The notes under the pieces are model-generated. The model was not told where the DNA came from. It was given only the letters and a program-made list of their open reading frames with translations, and searched no databases. From Achromobacter deleyi (GTDB taxonomy: Bacteria > Pseudomonadota > Gammaproteobacteria > Burkholderiales > Burkholderiaceae_B), in assembly GCF_016127315.1 (NCBI RefSeq), contig NZ_CP065997.1:3472001-3536000 (forward strand): 64,000 nucleotides of DNA. The letters run 5' to 3'. Shown piece after piece: positions 56,216 to 64,000 of this stretch. Made by a program: the position numbers and the translations under genes. Position 1 is the stretch's first letter. Each line of letters opens with the position of its first letter.

Positions 56216-58597
56216 TCACCACCGGTACGTGGCGCTGCCCATCACCACCCGGCGCGTGCCGTAGGCGCACTGCGTCGGCGTCACGCAGATCGCGTACACC
56301 TTGTCGAACAGGTTGCTGGCGTTCAGGTCGAAGCGCCAGTGCTGGTTCGCCACGTACCGCAGGCCCAGGTCGACCAGCGTGCGCGGCGGCGCCTTGCCCA
56401 TGTCGTTGTTGGCGTCGATGAAGGTGGTGCCGACGTAGCGCGCGCCCGCGCCGCCGCCCAGGCCGGCCAGCGGTCCGCTCTGCACCGTGTAGTCCAGCCA
56501 CAGCGAGGCCATGTGGGCCGGCTGCTGGGTCGGGTGCTTGCCTTCGGTGCCGTCGTTGGCCTTGGTGATCTTGGCGTCCACGTACGAATACGAGCCCAGC
56601 ATGCGCCAGCCGCCGCCCAGCACCGCCGTGCCTTCGAGCTCTACGCCGCGCGAGCGTTGTTCGCCGGAAGTCGCCGAATAGGTCGGGTCGACGCTGTCGG
56701 TGGTCAGCACGTTGGTCATGCGCAGGTCGAACAGCGACAGCGTGGCGAAGCTCTGCGCGCCGTCCGGCTGGAACTTCATGCCCACTTCGTACTGCTTGCC
56801 GCGGCTGGGCGAGAACTGGTTGCCGTTGCGATCGCTGCCGATGTTGGGCTGGAACGACTCGGAGTAGCTGAAGTACGGCGCCAGGCCGATATCGCTGCGA
56901 TACATCAGCGCGCCGCGGAAACTGTTGGCCGCGTCGCGCTGCTCGGTGCGCGCGCCGGTCAGGCGGTTGTCGAGCTTCTGTTCGGCCCAGTCGCGCCGCG
57001 CGCCCAGCGTCACCAGCCAGTGGTCGCCATACTTGATCTGGTCCTGCAGGTAGGCGCCCGTCTGGCGCAGGTGCGAGCGCTGGCTCGAGGCAATGCGCGT
57101 GATCGCGGGCGAGCCGTCGTAGTTCGGCTGGTACAGGTCCAGCACGCTGTTGGCGCCGCGGCCCTGGGTGCGCAACTGGTCGTAGTCGTAATAGTCCAGG
57201 CCGGCCAGCACCGTGTGTTTCCAGTCGCCGTGGGTGAAGCGGCCCTGCAGCTGGTTGTCCAGGCCGAACACGTCCACCTCGCGCATGTCCGAGAAGGGCA
57301 GGCGGTTGACGTACCGGAAGTTCTCGGCGGCATCGGGATCGGCTGCGTTCTTCTTGACGAAGCCCAGGCCGTAGCCGGCGGTCTTGACGCGATAGCTCAG
57401 GTGCGAATAGCGGAAGTTCTGGCGGAACTGGAAGATGTCGTTGAACTCGTGGTTGAGTTCGTAGCCGAACATGGTCTGCTCGCGCTTGGTGTTATCCAGG
57501 TCGGGGTCGCCGACGAAGGTGTTGGTCGGGATCTTGCCATTGGGGTTGCCCAGCGCCGTGCCCTGCGCCGGCAGGAACTGGCCGAAGCCGACGCGATCCT
57601 TCTGGTAGCTGGCCAGGATCGTGAGCGAGGTGCGGTCGCCGGGCCGGAAGGTGAACGACGGCGCGATGTAGGTACGGTCGTCCGGCGTGTAGCGCACCTG
57701 GGTGTCGGCCTCGCGCACCAGGCCCGTCAGGCGGTACAGCACCTTGTTGTCGTCGTCGAGCGGGCCGCTGAAATCGAACGCCGCCTGCCGGTTGCCGTAG
57801 CTGCCGCCGGACAGCTGGATCTCATGCAGGGGGCTGTCGATGGGGCGCTTGGACACCATGTTGATCAGGCCGCCTGGGGCGTTCTGGCCATACAGCACCG
57901 ACGACGGGCCGCGCAGCACGTCCAGCTGTTCCAGCCCGTAGGGCTCGATGCGGAACTCGGTGTTCGATTGCAGCCGCAGGCCGTTCAGGTACAGGCCCAG
58001 CGTCGATTCGCTGACGCCGCGGATGTTGATCCAGTCGTAGCGGGTCTCGGCGCCGGCGTTGTCGGGCAGCACCCCCGCGCTGTAGCGCAGCGCCTGGCTG
58101 ACGGTCTGCGCGCCCAGCGTGTCCATGGTCTCGCGGGTGATCACCGACACCGATTGCGGCGTTTCCAGCAGCGGCGTGTCGGTCTTGGTGGCGGTGGCGG
58201 TGTTGGTCGGCACGAACCCCGGATTGGCGGCCTCGCCTTCGCGCCGCCCGGTCACCGTCACGGCGGGCAGCTCCGCCGTCGCGCCGCTGGCCGGCGCCGG
58301 CTGCACCACATAGGCGCCGGGCTGGGAGCCGGGGCGCGCCGTCAGGCCGTGGCGCGCCAGCAGCGCGGCGAAGCCGTCCTGCACGCCATAGCTGCCATGC
58401 AGGCCGGCGCTCTGGCGGCCGGCGGTCAGGGCGCCGTCGGCGGACAGGGTGACGCCGGCCTGGCGGGCGTAGGCGTTGAGCACCTGTTCCAGGCTGCCAG
58501 CCGGGATGTCGTAGCGGGCGGTCTGGGCCAGCGCCGGCAGCGCCATGGCGGCCAGCGCCAGCGCGGTCAGGGTGGTGAGGGTCTTGCGCGAAGGCAT
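56216..58597 (-). CDS. TonB-dependent siderophore receptor with signalling (STN) domain
   Basis: A 793-residue outer membrane receptor. Signal peptide 1-24 (LALAAMALPALAQ), then the STN domain (YDIPAGSLEQVLNAYARQAG) that talks to FecR-type proteins, a TonB-like box region, the plug (LETPQSVSVITRETMDTLGA, GLINMVSKRP) and a 22-strand barrel ending in an aromatic residue (SATYRW). With the upstream sigma/anti-sigma pair it forms a ligand-inducible iron-uptake system. The siderophore is unknown. Confidence 0.93.
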   Translation of the reverse strand: MPSRKTLTTLTALALAAMALPALAQTARYDIPAGSLEQVLNAYARQAGVTLSADGALTAGRQSAGLHGSYGVQDGFAALLARHGLTARPGSQPGAYVVQPAPASGATAELPAVTVTGRREGEAANPGFVPTNTATATKTDTPLLETPQSVSVITRETMDTLGAQTVSQALRYSAGVLPDNAGAETRYDWINIRGVSESTLGLYLNGLRLQSNTEFRIEPYGLEQLDVLRGPSSVLYGQNAPGGLINMVSKRPIDSPLHEIQLSGGSYGNRQAAFDFSGPLDDDNKVLYRLTGLVREADTQVRYTPDDRTYIAPSFTFRPGDRTSLTILASYQKDRVGFGQFLPAQGTALGNPNGKIPTNTFVGDPDLDNTKREQTMFGYELNHEFNDIFQFRQNFRYSHLSYRVKTAGYGLGFVKKNAADPDAAENFRYVNRLPFSDMREVDVFGLDNQLQGRFTHGDWKHTVLAGLDYYDYDQLRTQGRGANSVLDLYQPNYDGSPAITRIASSQRSHLRQTGAYLQDQIKYGDHWLVTLGARRDWAEQKLDNRLTGARTEQRDAANSFRGALMYRSDIGLAPYFSYSESFQPNIGSDRNGNQFSPSRGKQYEVGMKFQPDGAQSFATLSLFDLRMTNVLTTDSVDPTYSATSGEQRSRGVELEGTAVLGGGWRMLGSYSYVDAKITKANDGTEGKHPTQQPAHMASLWLDYTVQSGPLAGLGGGAGARYVGTTFIDANNDMGKAPPRTLVDLGLRYVANQHWRFDLNASNLFDKVYAICVTPTQCAYGTRRVVMGSATYRW

Positions 58598-58701
58598 GTC
58601 GGGTCCTTGATGAGAGTGAAAGCCGGGGGCTCGCGGATATGGGCGAGGCCCCTCTACTCTCTATCCCGGACGAGATCGCAAAATCTGCAATGGCATTGGC
58701 G

Positions 58702-59664
58702 TCAGCGCGGGCGGACCACCGTCCACCAGCGCGTGTAGGTGTCGATCCGCACCGGCAGGGCATCGGCCAGCGCCCGCAGCGCGCTGTCGGTATCGCGCAG
58801 GCTGAAGACGCCGCTGACACGCAGGTGCGCCAGCGCCGGTTCGCCGCGCAGCACGCCGCGGCGATAGCGGCCGATCTCGTCCAGGAACCGCGGCAGCGGC
58901 ATGGATTCGGCGGCCAGCACGCCATTGGGCCAGCCCGGTTCGCGCGCTTCGCGCGGCCCGTCCTGGCGCAGGCCGTGCGCGTCGTAGCGGCCGGCCTGGT
59001 TGCGCGACAGCAGCCGTGTCGCGCCGCCCGCGGCCGGCTGCAGCTCGACCTGGCCTTCCAGCACTTCGACGTCGGTGTAGTCGGCGCCCAGCGACACCGT
59101 ATAGCGGGTGCCGTGGGCCACCGCGTTGCCATCGCGCGTGGCCACCAGGAAGGGCCGGGCGGCCGGGTCGGAATGGGTGCGCGCCAGCAGGCGGCCGCGC
59201 AGCAGCACCACGCGCCGCAGGCTGGCGGAATAGTCGATGTCCACCGCGCTGTCGCTGTCCAGCACCAGTTCGCCGCCATCCGGCAGGCGCAACGCGGTGA
59301 TCTCGCCGAGCCCGCTGCGGGCATCGGCCCAGGCCGCCTGCCACGGCGACTGTGGCCACCAGCGTGCGCCGCAGACCGCTACGCCGCCGCCCAGCGCCAG
59401 CGACAGCAGCGCGCGTCGCGACAGCCGGCGGCCGCGCCGCAGCGCCGGGCCGGCGATGTCGCCGGGCAGGTCGCGCAGCCGTGCGCACAGGCCAGCCACG
59501 CGTTGCCAGGCCAGTTCGTGATCGGGGTGCTGACCGCGCCAATGGGCGCAGTCCTGGCGGTCGGCGGCGGTGGCCGCTTCGGACCAGAGCCGTGCGCTCC
59601 AGGCGATGGCGGCATTGACGATGGCCGGGTCCAGGCGCCGCTGGTCGTGCAGCGCGTCAGCCAT
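58702..59664 (-). CDS. FecR-type anti-sigma / signal transducer
   Basis: A 320-residue inner membrane protein. The N-terminal DUF4880 region has AIAWSARLWSEAATAADRQD and ELAWQRV; one membrane segment (ALLSLALGGGVAVCGARWW, about 87-105) follows; the periplasmic FecR domain includes LRLPDGGELVLDSDSAVDID. It passes the receptor signal to the ECF sigma factor, whose gene overlaps its start by 8 bases. Confidence 0.92.
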   Translation of the reverse strand: MADALHDQRRLDPAIVNAAIAWSARLWSEAATAADRQDCAHWRGQHPDHELAWQRVAGLCARLRDLPGDIAGPALRRGRRLSRRALLSLALGGGVAVCGARWWPQSPWQAAWADARSGLGEITALRLPDGGELVLDSDSAVDIDYSASLRRVVLLRGRLLARTHSDPAARPFLVATRDGNAVAHGTRYTVSLGADYTDVEVLEGQVELQPAAGGATRLLSRNQAGRYDAHGLRQDGPREAREPGWPNGVLAAESMPLPRFLDEIGRYRRGVLRGEPALAHLRVSGVFSLRDTDSALRALADALPVRIDTYTRWWTVVRPR

Positions 59665-60154
59665 ACACCGCCTGGTAGCAGGCGCTGAGCGCGGTCACCA
59701 TGTACTTCTGCACCGAACTGACGGACACCGCCAGCCGCGCCGCGATCTCCTTGTAGCCGAGGCCGTCCAGCTGCGACAGCAGGAAGGCCTCGCGCGCCTT
59801 GGCGGGCAGGCGGTCGAGCATGGCGTCGACTTCGGTGAGGGCCTCGAGAATCAGGGCGCGGGTTTCGGGCGAGGGCACCGAATCGGGCGGCAGCGCCGCG
59901 ATGGCATCGAGATAGGATTGTTCCAGCGCGCGCCGGCGATGCAGGTCGATCACCAGGCCCTTGGCCACCTGCACCAGGAATGCCCGCGATTGCTCGTCGC
60001 GCGCCGGCAGGCGGCCGGAATGCATCAGGCGCAGGTAGGTGTCCTGCGCCAGGTCGGCGGCGTCGCCGTGATTGCCGAGCTTGCCTTGCAGCCAGCGCTT
60101 GAGCCAGCCATGGTGCCGGGAATACAGAAGACCGATGTCGAGGGCGTCTGCCAT
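59657..60154 (-). CDS. FecI-type ECF sigma factor
   Basis: A 165-residue RNA polymerase sigma factor with region 2 (DAADLAQDTYLRLMHS) and region 4 (LSQLDGLGYKEIAARLAVSV). It should activate the receptor gene when the ligand is present. The ATG at 60154 is preferred to a TTG at 60175. A Fur box lies directly upstream. Confidence 0.93.
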   Translation of the reverse strand: MADALDIGLLYSRHHGWLKRWLQGKLGNHGDAADLAQDTYLRLMHSGRLPARDEQSRAFLVQVAKGLVIDLHRRRALEQSYLDAIAALPPDSVPSPETRALILEALTEVDAMLDRLPAKAREAFLLSQLDGLGYKEIAARLAVSVSSVQKYMVTALSACYQAVYG

Positions 60155-60174
60155 GGCGCGCGGGAATGGATACA

Positions 60175-60195
60175 AATAAGAACAATTATCATTTT
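60175..60195 (-). promoter_or_regulatory. Fur box upstream of the ECF sigma gene
   Basis: Read leftward, AAATGATAATTGTTCTTATT resembles the Fur consensus GATAATGATAATCATTATC and lies about 20 bases before the ATG. Iron-replete Fur would repress the FecI-FecR genes. Confidence 0.75.
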
Positions 60196-60421
60196 ATGAG
60201 CAGCGCCTGGCGAAGGCAATCCAAGGCTACTTATTACTGGAATTTATGTAGGGCTTAAGAAATTGCTTGAACCAGCACAGTGAATAGTCGGAAAAACACG
60301 CCATTCATAGGGTTATCCCTAATTCAATGCCCGCCCTACCATGCCCGTCCGGCTCAACAAGGCCCCGGAACAACAACAGGCGGCAATCCGCCATCCGGCC
60401 GGGGCGATATAGGAAGCAAGC

Positions 60422-62023
60422 ATGTTTCGGCTATTTTCTGGTCTGCGTATCCGCGCCCGCCTGTCTGGCGCATTCCTGATGGTGGCGCTGCTGGGCGGCG
60501 CCATCGGCGCCTTCGGCGTATGGGGCCTGGCCCGCATCAACGAGATGAACAGCCAGCTCTACGAAGTCGAATTGCGCGGCCTGTCCGAGATGAAGGACGC
60601 CAACCTGCAGCTGGTGTATGCCGGCCGCGCCCGCAACGGCTACCTCGGCGCCGCCAGCGAGCGGGAGCGCGAGGCCATCCGGGCCCAGTTCGACAGCGCC
60701 GTGCGGCGCATGGACGCGCTGCGGGACCGCGCCGACGCCTACTACCAGACCGACGACGGGCGCCGCCTGCTGGCCAGCTTCAGGCAGATGGAAGACGCCT
60801 GGAAGCGCGATGCCGAGGCCTTCTTCGCCGCCGCCCGCGCGCTGCCGCTGATGCCCAAGGATCCGCGCGCCGTCGAGATCGAGAAGCACGTGATCGCGTC
60901 GTCCGAACGGCTGGACAGCCTGATGGACCAGCTGGCCGCGTCCAAGGAAGCCAGCACCGCCCGGTCGGTGCAGGACGGCACCGACCTGTACCAGCGCATG
61001 CGCGCCATCATGATCGCGTTGTCGATCGCCGGCGTGGCGCTGGGCATGCTGCTGGGCTGGCTCATGACGCGCGGCATCGTGCGGCCGTTGGGGCTGGCGG
61101 TGGATGCCGCGCGCCGCGTGGCCGCCGGCGACCTGACTGGCGACATCCGCGTCGCCACGCGCGACGAGACCGGCGACCTGATGGCCGCGCTCAAGGCCAT
61201 GAACCACAGCCTGTCGCGCATCGTGCTGGACGTGCGCGATGGCTGCGAGGGCATCGCCTCGGCTTCCTCGCAGATCGCGCAAGGCAATGCCGACCTGTCG
61301 CAACGCACCGAGGAGCAGGCCGCGTCGCTGGAACAGACCGCCGCGTCGATGGAGGAACTGACCAGCACCGTGCAGCAGAATGCCGGCAATGCCGGCGCGG
61401 CCGAAAAGCTCGTCACCCAGGCCTCGGCCGTGGCGGAGCGCGGCGGCGAGGTGGTCGACGGCGTGGTGCGGACGATGGACGCGATCGCCGACAGCTCGCG
61501 CCGCATCGCCGACATCACCAGCGTGATCGACAGCATCGCGTTCCAGACCAACATCCTGGCGCTGAACGCCGCGGTCGAGGCGGCGCGCGCCGGAGAGCAG
61601 GGCCGCGGCTTCGCGGTGGTGGCGGGCGAAGTGCGCACGCTGGCGCAACGCTCGGCGGTGGCGGCCCGGGAAATCAACACGCTCATCAACGAGTCCGTCA
61701 GCCGCGTCGAAGACGGCACCCGCCAGGCCGACGAGGCCGGCCGCACCATGCGCGACGTGGTCGACAGCGTGCGGCGCGCCGTGACCCTGGTGCGCGAAAT
61801 CGCCAGCGCCTCGGCCGAGCAGTCCAGCGGCATCGGCCAGGTGAACGTGGCGGTGACGCAGATGGATGGCGTGACGCAGCAGAACGCCGCGTTGGTCGAG
61901 CAGGCCGCCGCCGCGGCCGCCAGCCTGCGGGAGCAGGCGGCGCGGCTGTCGCAGCAGGTCGGCCGCTTCAAGGTCGATGCGGGCCTGCTCGCGCTGCCGG
62001 CCGTGCAGGCGCCTGGCGCATAA
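60422..62023 (+). CDS. Methyl-accepting chemotaxis protein
   Basis: A 533-residue receptor. Membrane helices at about 15-35 and 195-215 enclose a four-helix-bundle sensor ([15 protein letters not shown]). HAMP follows ([20 protein letters not shown]), then the signalling domain with the hairpin tip [20 protein letters not shown] and [20 protein letters not shown]. It has the TSR-type methylation helices ([18 protein letters not shown]). There is no C-terminal CheR-binding pentapeptide; the tail is QAPGA. Confidence 0.95.
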   Translation: MFRLFSGLRIRARLSGAFLMVALLGGAIGAFGVWGLARINEMNSQLYEVELRGLSEMKDANLQLVYAGRARNGYLGAASEREREAIRAQFDSAVRRMDALRDRADAYYQTDDGRRLLASFRQMEDAWKRDAEAFFAAARALPLMPKDPRAVEIEKHVIASSERLDSLMDQLAASKEASTARSVQDGTDLYQRMRAIMIALSIAGVALGMLLGWLMTRGIVRPLGLAVDAARRVAAGDLTGDIRVATRDETGDLMAALKAMNHSLSRIVLDVRDGCEGIASASSQIAQGNADLSQRTEEQAASLEQTAASMEELTSTVQQNAGNAGAAEKLVTQASAVAERGGEVVDGVVRTMDAIADSSRRIADITSVIDSIAFQTNILALNAAVEAARAGEQGRGFAVVAGEVRTLAQRSAVAAREINTLINESVSRVEDGTRQADEAGRTMRDVVDSVRRAVTLVREIASASAEQSSGIGQVNVAVTQMDGVTQQNAALVEQAAAAAASLREQAARLSQQVGRFKVDAGLLALPAVQAPGA

Positions 62024-62050
62024 GCCGCGGTCAGCCGCGCCGCGCCTGGC

Positions 62051-62800
62051 TCAATCCTTGACGCGTTCCTGGAATGCGCACAGCCCCGCCTCGCAGCGGT
62101 AGCGGTTCATGCGCAGCCCGCCGTAATCGTCGACGTTGCCCAGCATCAGCTCGCGCAGGCCGGGCGGCAGGTCGACCTTCAGCGCCCGCTCCGAAAACGG
62201 CGCCAGCATCGTCGGCGAGTCGAAGCCGTGCAGCGGCTGCTTGCGGTCCAGTCCCAGCCAGATCACCGTGACGTGATACGGGGTTGGGTTCTTCAGCGTC
62301 AGCGTGCCGGCGGCGGCCCGCGCCTGCACGCTGCGTTCGGGCGCCACGTCCTCGCCATCCTTGCCCAGGCCGGCCGGCCGCAGGAACAGCTTCAGCTGGC
62401 TCTGCGTCGTCAATTGCAGCAGGCTGGCGTTCTTGTCTTCCGGCTCCGGCGGGATTTCGCGCACGACGAAATAGAACAGGCTCTCGCGGTCCTGCGGCAG
62501 GCGGTCGAGCGCGGCGCGGTTCATCTGCGTGATGCGCACCTGCGCCTTCTTGCCGGGGTCGAGGCGCTGCAGCGGCGGCAGCGCCAGCAGGTCGTTGCTG
62601 GTCTTGCCGTCCTGGTCCTCGATCCAGGACTGCGCCAGGTACGGCTTGCCGCCGCTTTCGTTGGTCAGCACGACGGACACCGATTTCTGGTTGGCGCCCA
62701 TGATGACGCGGGTGCGGTCGACGTTGACCGCCGCCTGGTTCGTCATGGGCCACGCCAGCAGGGCGCCAAGAAGGGGGGCTGCCAGGAGGTTGGTTTTCAT
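62051..62800 (-). CDS. Fimbrial periplasmic chaperone (PapD family)
   Basis: A 249-residue protein with a signal peptide (LLGALLAWPMTNQAAV). The first Ig-like domain has RTRVIMGANQKSVSVVLTNE and SLFYFVVREIPPEP, the G1 strand and subunit-binding region; the second has GTLTLKNPTPYHVTVIWLGL. Near the C-terminus two Cys (RYRCEAGLCAF) may form a disulphide. It follows the usher gene on the same strand. Confidence 0.93.
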   Translation of the reverse strand: MKTNLLAAPLLGALLAWPMTNQAAVNVDRTRVIMGANQKSVSVVLTNESGGKPYLAQSWIEDQDGKTSNDLLALPPLQRLDPGKKAQVRITQMNRAALDRLPQDRESLFYFVVREIPPEPEDKNASLLQLTTQSQLKLFLRPAGLGKDGEDVAPERSVQARAAAGTLTLKNPTPYHVTVIWLGLDRKQPLHGFDSPTMLAPFSERALKVDLPPGLRELMLGNVDDYGGLRMNRYRCEAGLCAFQERVKD

Positions 62801-62882
62801 GTGTGCGCGCTCAAGTGGAGAGGGGGTATCGGAATCGCCGCGGGCCAGGGCCTGTGCGAGGCTCTTGTCGTGTGAACAGCCC

Positions 62883-64000
62883 CTAGCGGCAGGGCAGCGG
62901 TTTCGGTCCGTCGGCAAGCGCCGCCGGGTCGGGCAGCGCCAGGCGGCATTCCTTTTCGCCGCCCCAGGTCACCGTCAGCGCGTCGCGGTCTTCCGCCTCC
63001 ACGCCGCTCAGGTACACCAGCCCGCCGTCGCCCACCATGCCGGCCGTGCGGCCGGTGCGGGTGGACAGCACCAGCGCGCCCAGCGGCGGGCGGCCGCCAT
63101 CGGCCAGCTGCACGTTGCCCAGGATCTGTTCGCCCTGGCTGGCGCGGACGCGTGAATAGCCGATGGCGCCTTCGGTCAGCACCTGACTGATGATCGAGTC
63201 GAGCACGTCAACGTCGTCGGGCAGCGCATTGACATCCACCGACACGGCGCTCTCGTGATAACTCGAGACGCCGTTGACGACGGCGATGCCGAAGCGGTTG
63301 GTGACGGCGTTGCCGTTGTCCACCGCGATGCCGCCGATGCCATCGGTGTCGATCATCATGCGCGGCTCATTGCCGGCGGCCGGCGGGCCCAGCGCCACGC
63401 CCTTGGCCGTGGCCGTCACCGAGCCATACCAGTTCAGGCCGATGTTGCGGTACTGCCCCGGCTGCAATGCGAAATCGGCGCCGGCGCGGCCGTACGGCGT
63501 GCGGCCCTGGAGGTTGCCGCTCAGGCTCTGGTGCTGCGCGTCACCGCCGCGGGTGTTGCCGGCGTTGACGTTCCAGGTGACGTTCGGGCTGGTGTAGTCG
63601 GTGTAGCCGATGGTCTGCTGCAGGCGGTCCTGGCCGCTGCGTTGGTAGCCGTAGCTGAGCTGACGGTTGTCGCCCAGCGGGATGCTGAGGGACGCGTAGA
63701 CCTGGTTCTCGGTCTGGCCGGACAGGGTCTGGCTGCGCGCCAGCGACAGCGACATATTGACGTTGCGCAGCGGGCCGAAGCTGGCGCTCTTGCTGAGCGA
63801 GAGCGTGTAGTGGTTGTTGACGCCGTCGTGCCAGTAGTTCTGGCGGCTCAGGGACAGCGCCACGCTCATGTCGAACGCCCGCAGGTACTGGCTGTAGGAC
63901 ACGGTATAGCTCTGCTTCTCCGAGCGAAAGGATTCGCCGCGAAACGCCGAGCGTGCGATGTAGTCCTGCAGCGACAGGAAATGCTGGCCCGAGAAGCGGT
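62883..64000 (-). CDS. Fimbrial outer membrane usher, C-terminal part (runs off the window)
   Basis: About 372 residues are visible, open through base 64000. Barrel repeats (YTLSLSKSASFGPLRNVNMS, YASLSIPLGDNRQLSYGYQR) are followed by the FimD C-terminal plug-binding domain (GYSRVRASQGEQILGNVQLA, PPLGALVL) and the usual final Cys pair (CRLALPD ... PLPCR). It assembles fimbrial subunits delivered by the chaperone; no subunit gene lies in the window. Confidence 0.93.
   Translation of the reverse strand, partial: RFSGQHFLSLQDYIARSAFRGESFRSEKQSYTVSYSQYLRAFDMSVALSLSRQNYWHDGVNNHYTLSLSKSASFGPLRNVNMSLSLARSQTLSGQTENQVYASLSIPLGDNRQLSYGYQRSGQDRLQQTIGYTDYTSPNVTWNVNAGNTRGGDAQHQSLSGNLQGRTPYGRAGADFALQPGQYRNIGLNWYGSVTATAKGVALGPPAAGNEPRMMIDTDGIGGIAVDNGNAVTNRFGIAVVNGVSSYHESAVSVDVNALPDDVDVLDSIISQVLTEGAIGYSRVRASQGEQILGNVQLADGGRPPLGALVLSTRTGRTAGMVGDGGLVYLSGVEAEDRDALTVTWGGEKECRLALPDPAALADGPKPLPCR

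Noticed and set aside
56339..58738. A 799-codon plus-strand frame opposite the TonB receptor
   Set aside because: It is a shadow of the receptor gene; composition is unlike a protein.
60380..60421. GGCGATAT before the chemoreceptor as a sigma-28 promoter
   Set aside because: No acceptable TAAA element lies 15 bases upstream and the box is too close to the start codon.

Overview
The window is a GC-rich bacterial chromosome segment carrying one complete-looking temperate prophage (about 519-43343) between two stretches of host DNA. The host genes (cardiolipin synthase, FecI/FecR/TonB receptor cassette, LysE exporters, Lrp/AsnC regulator, flagellin ending in LSLLR, chaperone-usher fimbriae, chemoreceptor) and the base composition point to a betaproteobacterium of the Bordetella/Achromobacter group (Alcaligenaceae). 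That placement is inferred from gene content only.

Left host flank (1-518): start of a cardiolipin synthase-like gene and the promoter and 5' half of tRNA-His. The prophage is integrated in the tRNA-His 3' half. A 49-bp perfect repeat (519-567 and 43295-43343), followed in both copies by a diverged copy of the same terminator hairpin, marks attL and attR. Integrase and a DUF4224 protein sit next to attL.

Prophage, leftward arm (11301 to 657): a dense operon of overlapping small genes holding a YqaJ-type exonuclease plus an ERF-type annealing protein, a Gp49-family protein, a possible divergent methylase, DUF4224 and integrase. Immunity region (11302-12613): a short HTH repressor, one further ORF in the position lambda uses for rex, a terminator, and two operator/promoter clusters that are near copies of each other (OL/pL at 11347-11402, OR/pR at 12348-12406). 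Rightward early arm (12413-20037): Cro-like protein, GIY-YIG-like protein, NinB, HNH protein, a replication initiator carrying iterons inside its own gene, a helicase-loader-like protein, a nuclease, a RuvC-like resolvase and a Q-position protein. A terminator then precedes the late genes: an HNH protein with a TerS-like HTH, TerS, TerL, portal, minor head, scaffold, capsid, connectors, tail tube, tail chaperones with a -1 frameshift site, tape measure, tip proteins, fibre, holin candidates, lysozyme and nested Rz/Rz1. This is a siphovirus-type module set with lambda-like control.

Prophage right edge (41595-43151): a leftward accessory cassette of lower GC. It has an SRAP/HMCES-type DNA-protein crosslink protein, a small protein behind an SOS-box-like dyad, and a membrane-anchored protein containing a nearly ideal RHIM amyloid motif (IQVGDHNLM). 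This is the most interesting candidate for an undescribed system, perhaps a damage-triggered cell-death or exclusion function. The function is inference.

Right host flank (43344-64000): a TumE-type toxin gene with an apparent internal deletion beside an intact antitoxin; a hydrolase and CGNR regulator sharing an inverted-repeat operator region; DUF6157; LysE and Lrp; an orphan HigA/NadS-like regulator; a second LysE; flagellin; an OmpR-type regulator without its phosphoacceptor Asp; a lipoprotein plus MFS pair; a Fur-boxed FecI-FecR-receptor locus; a chemoreceptor; and a chaperone followed by a partial usher.
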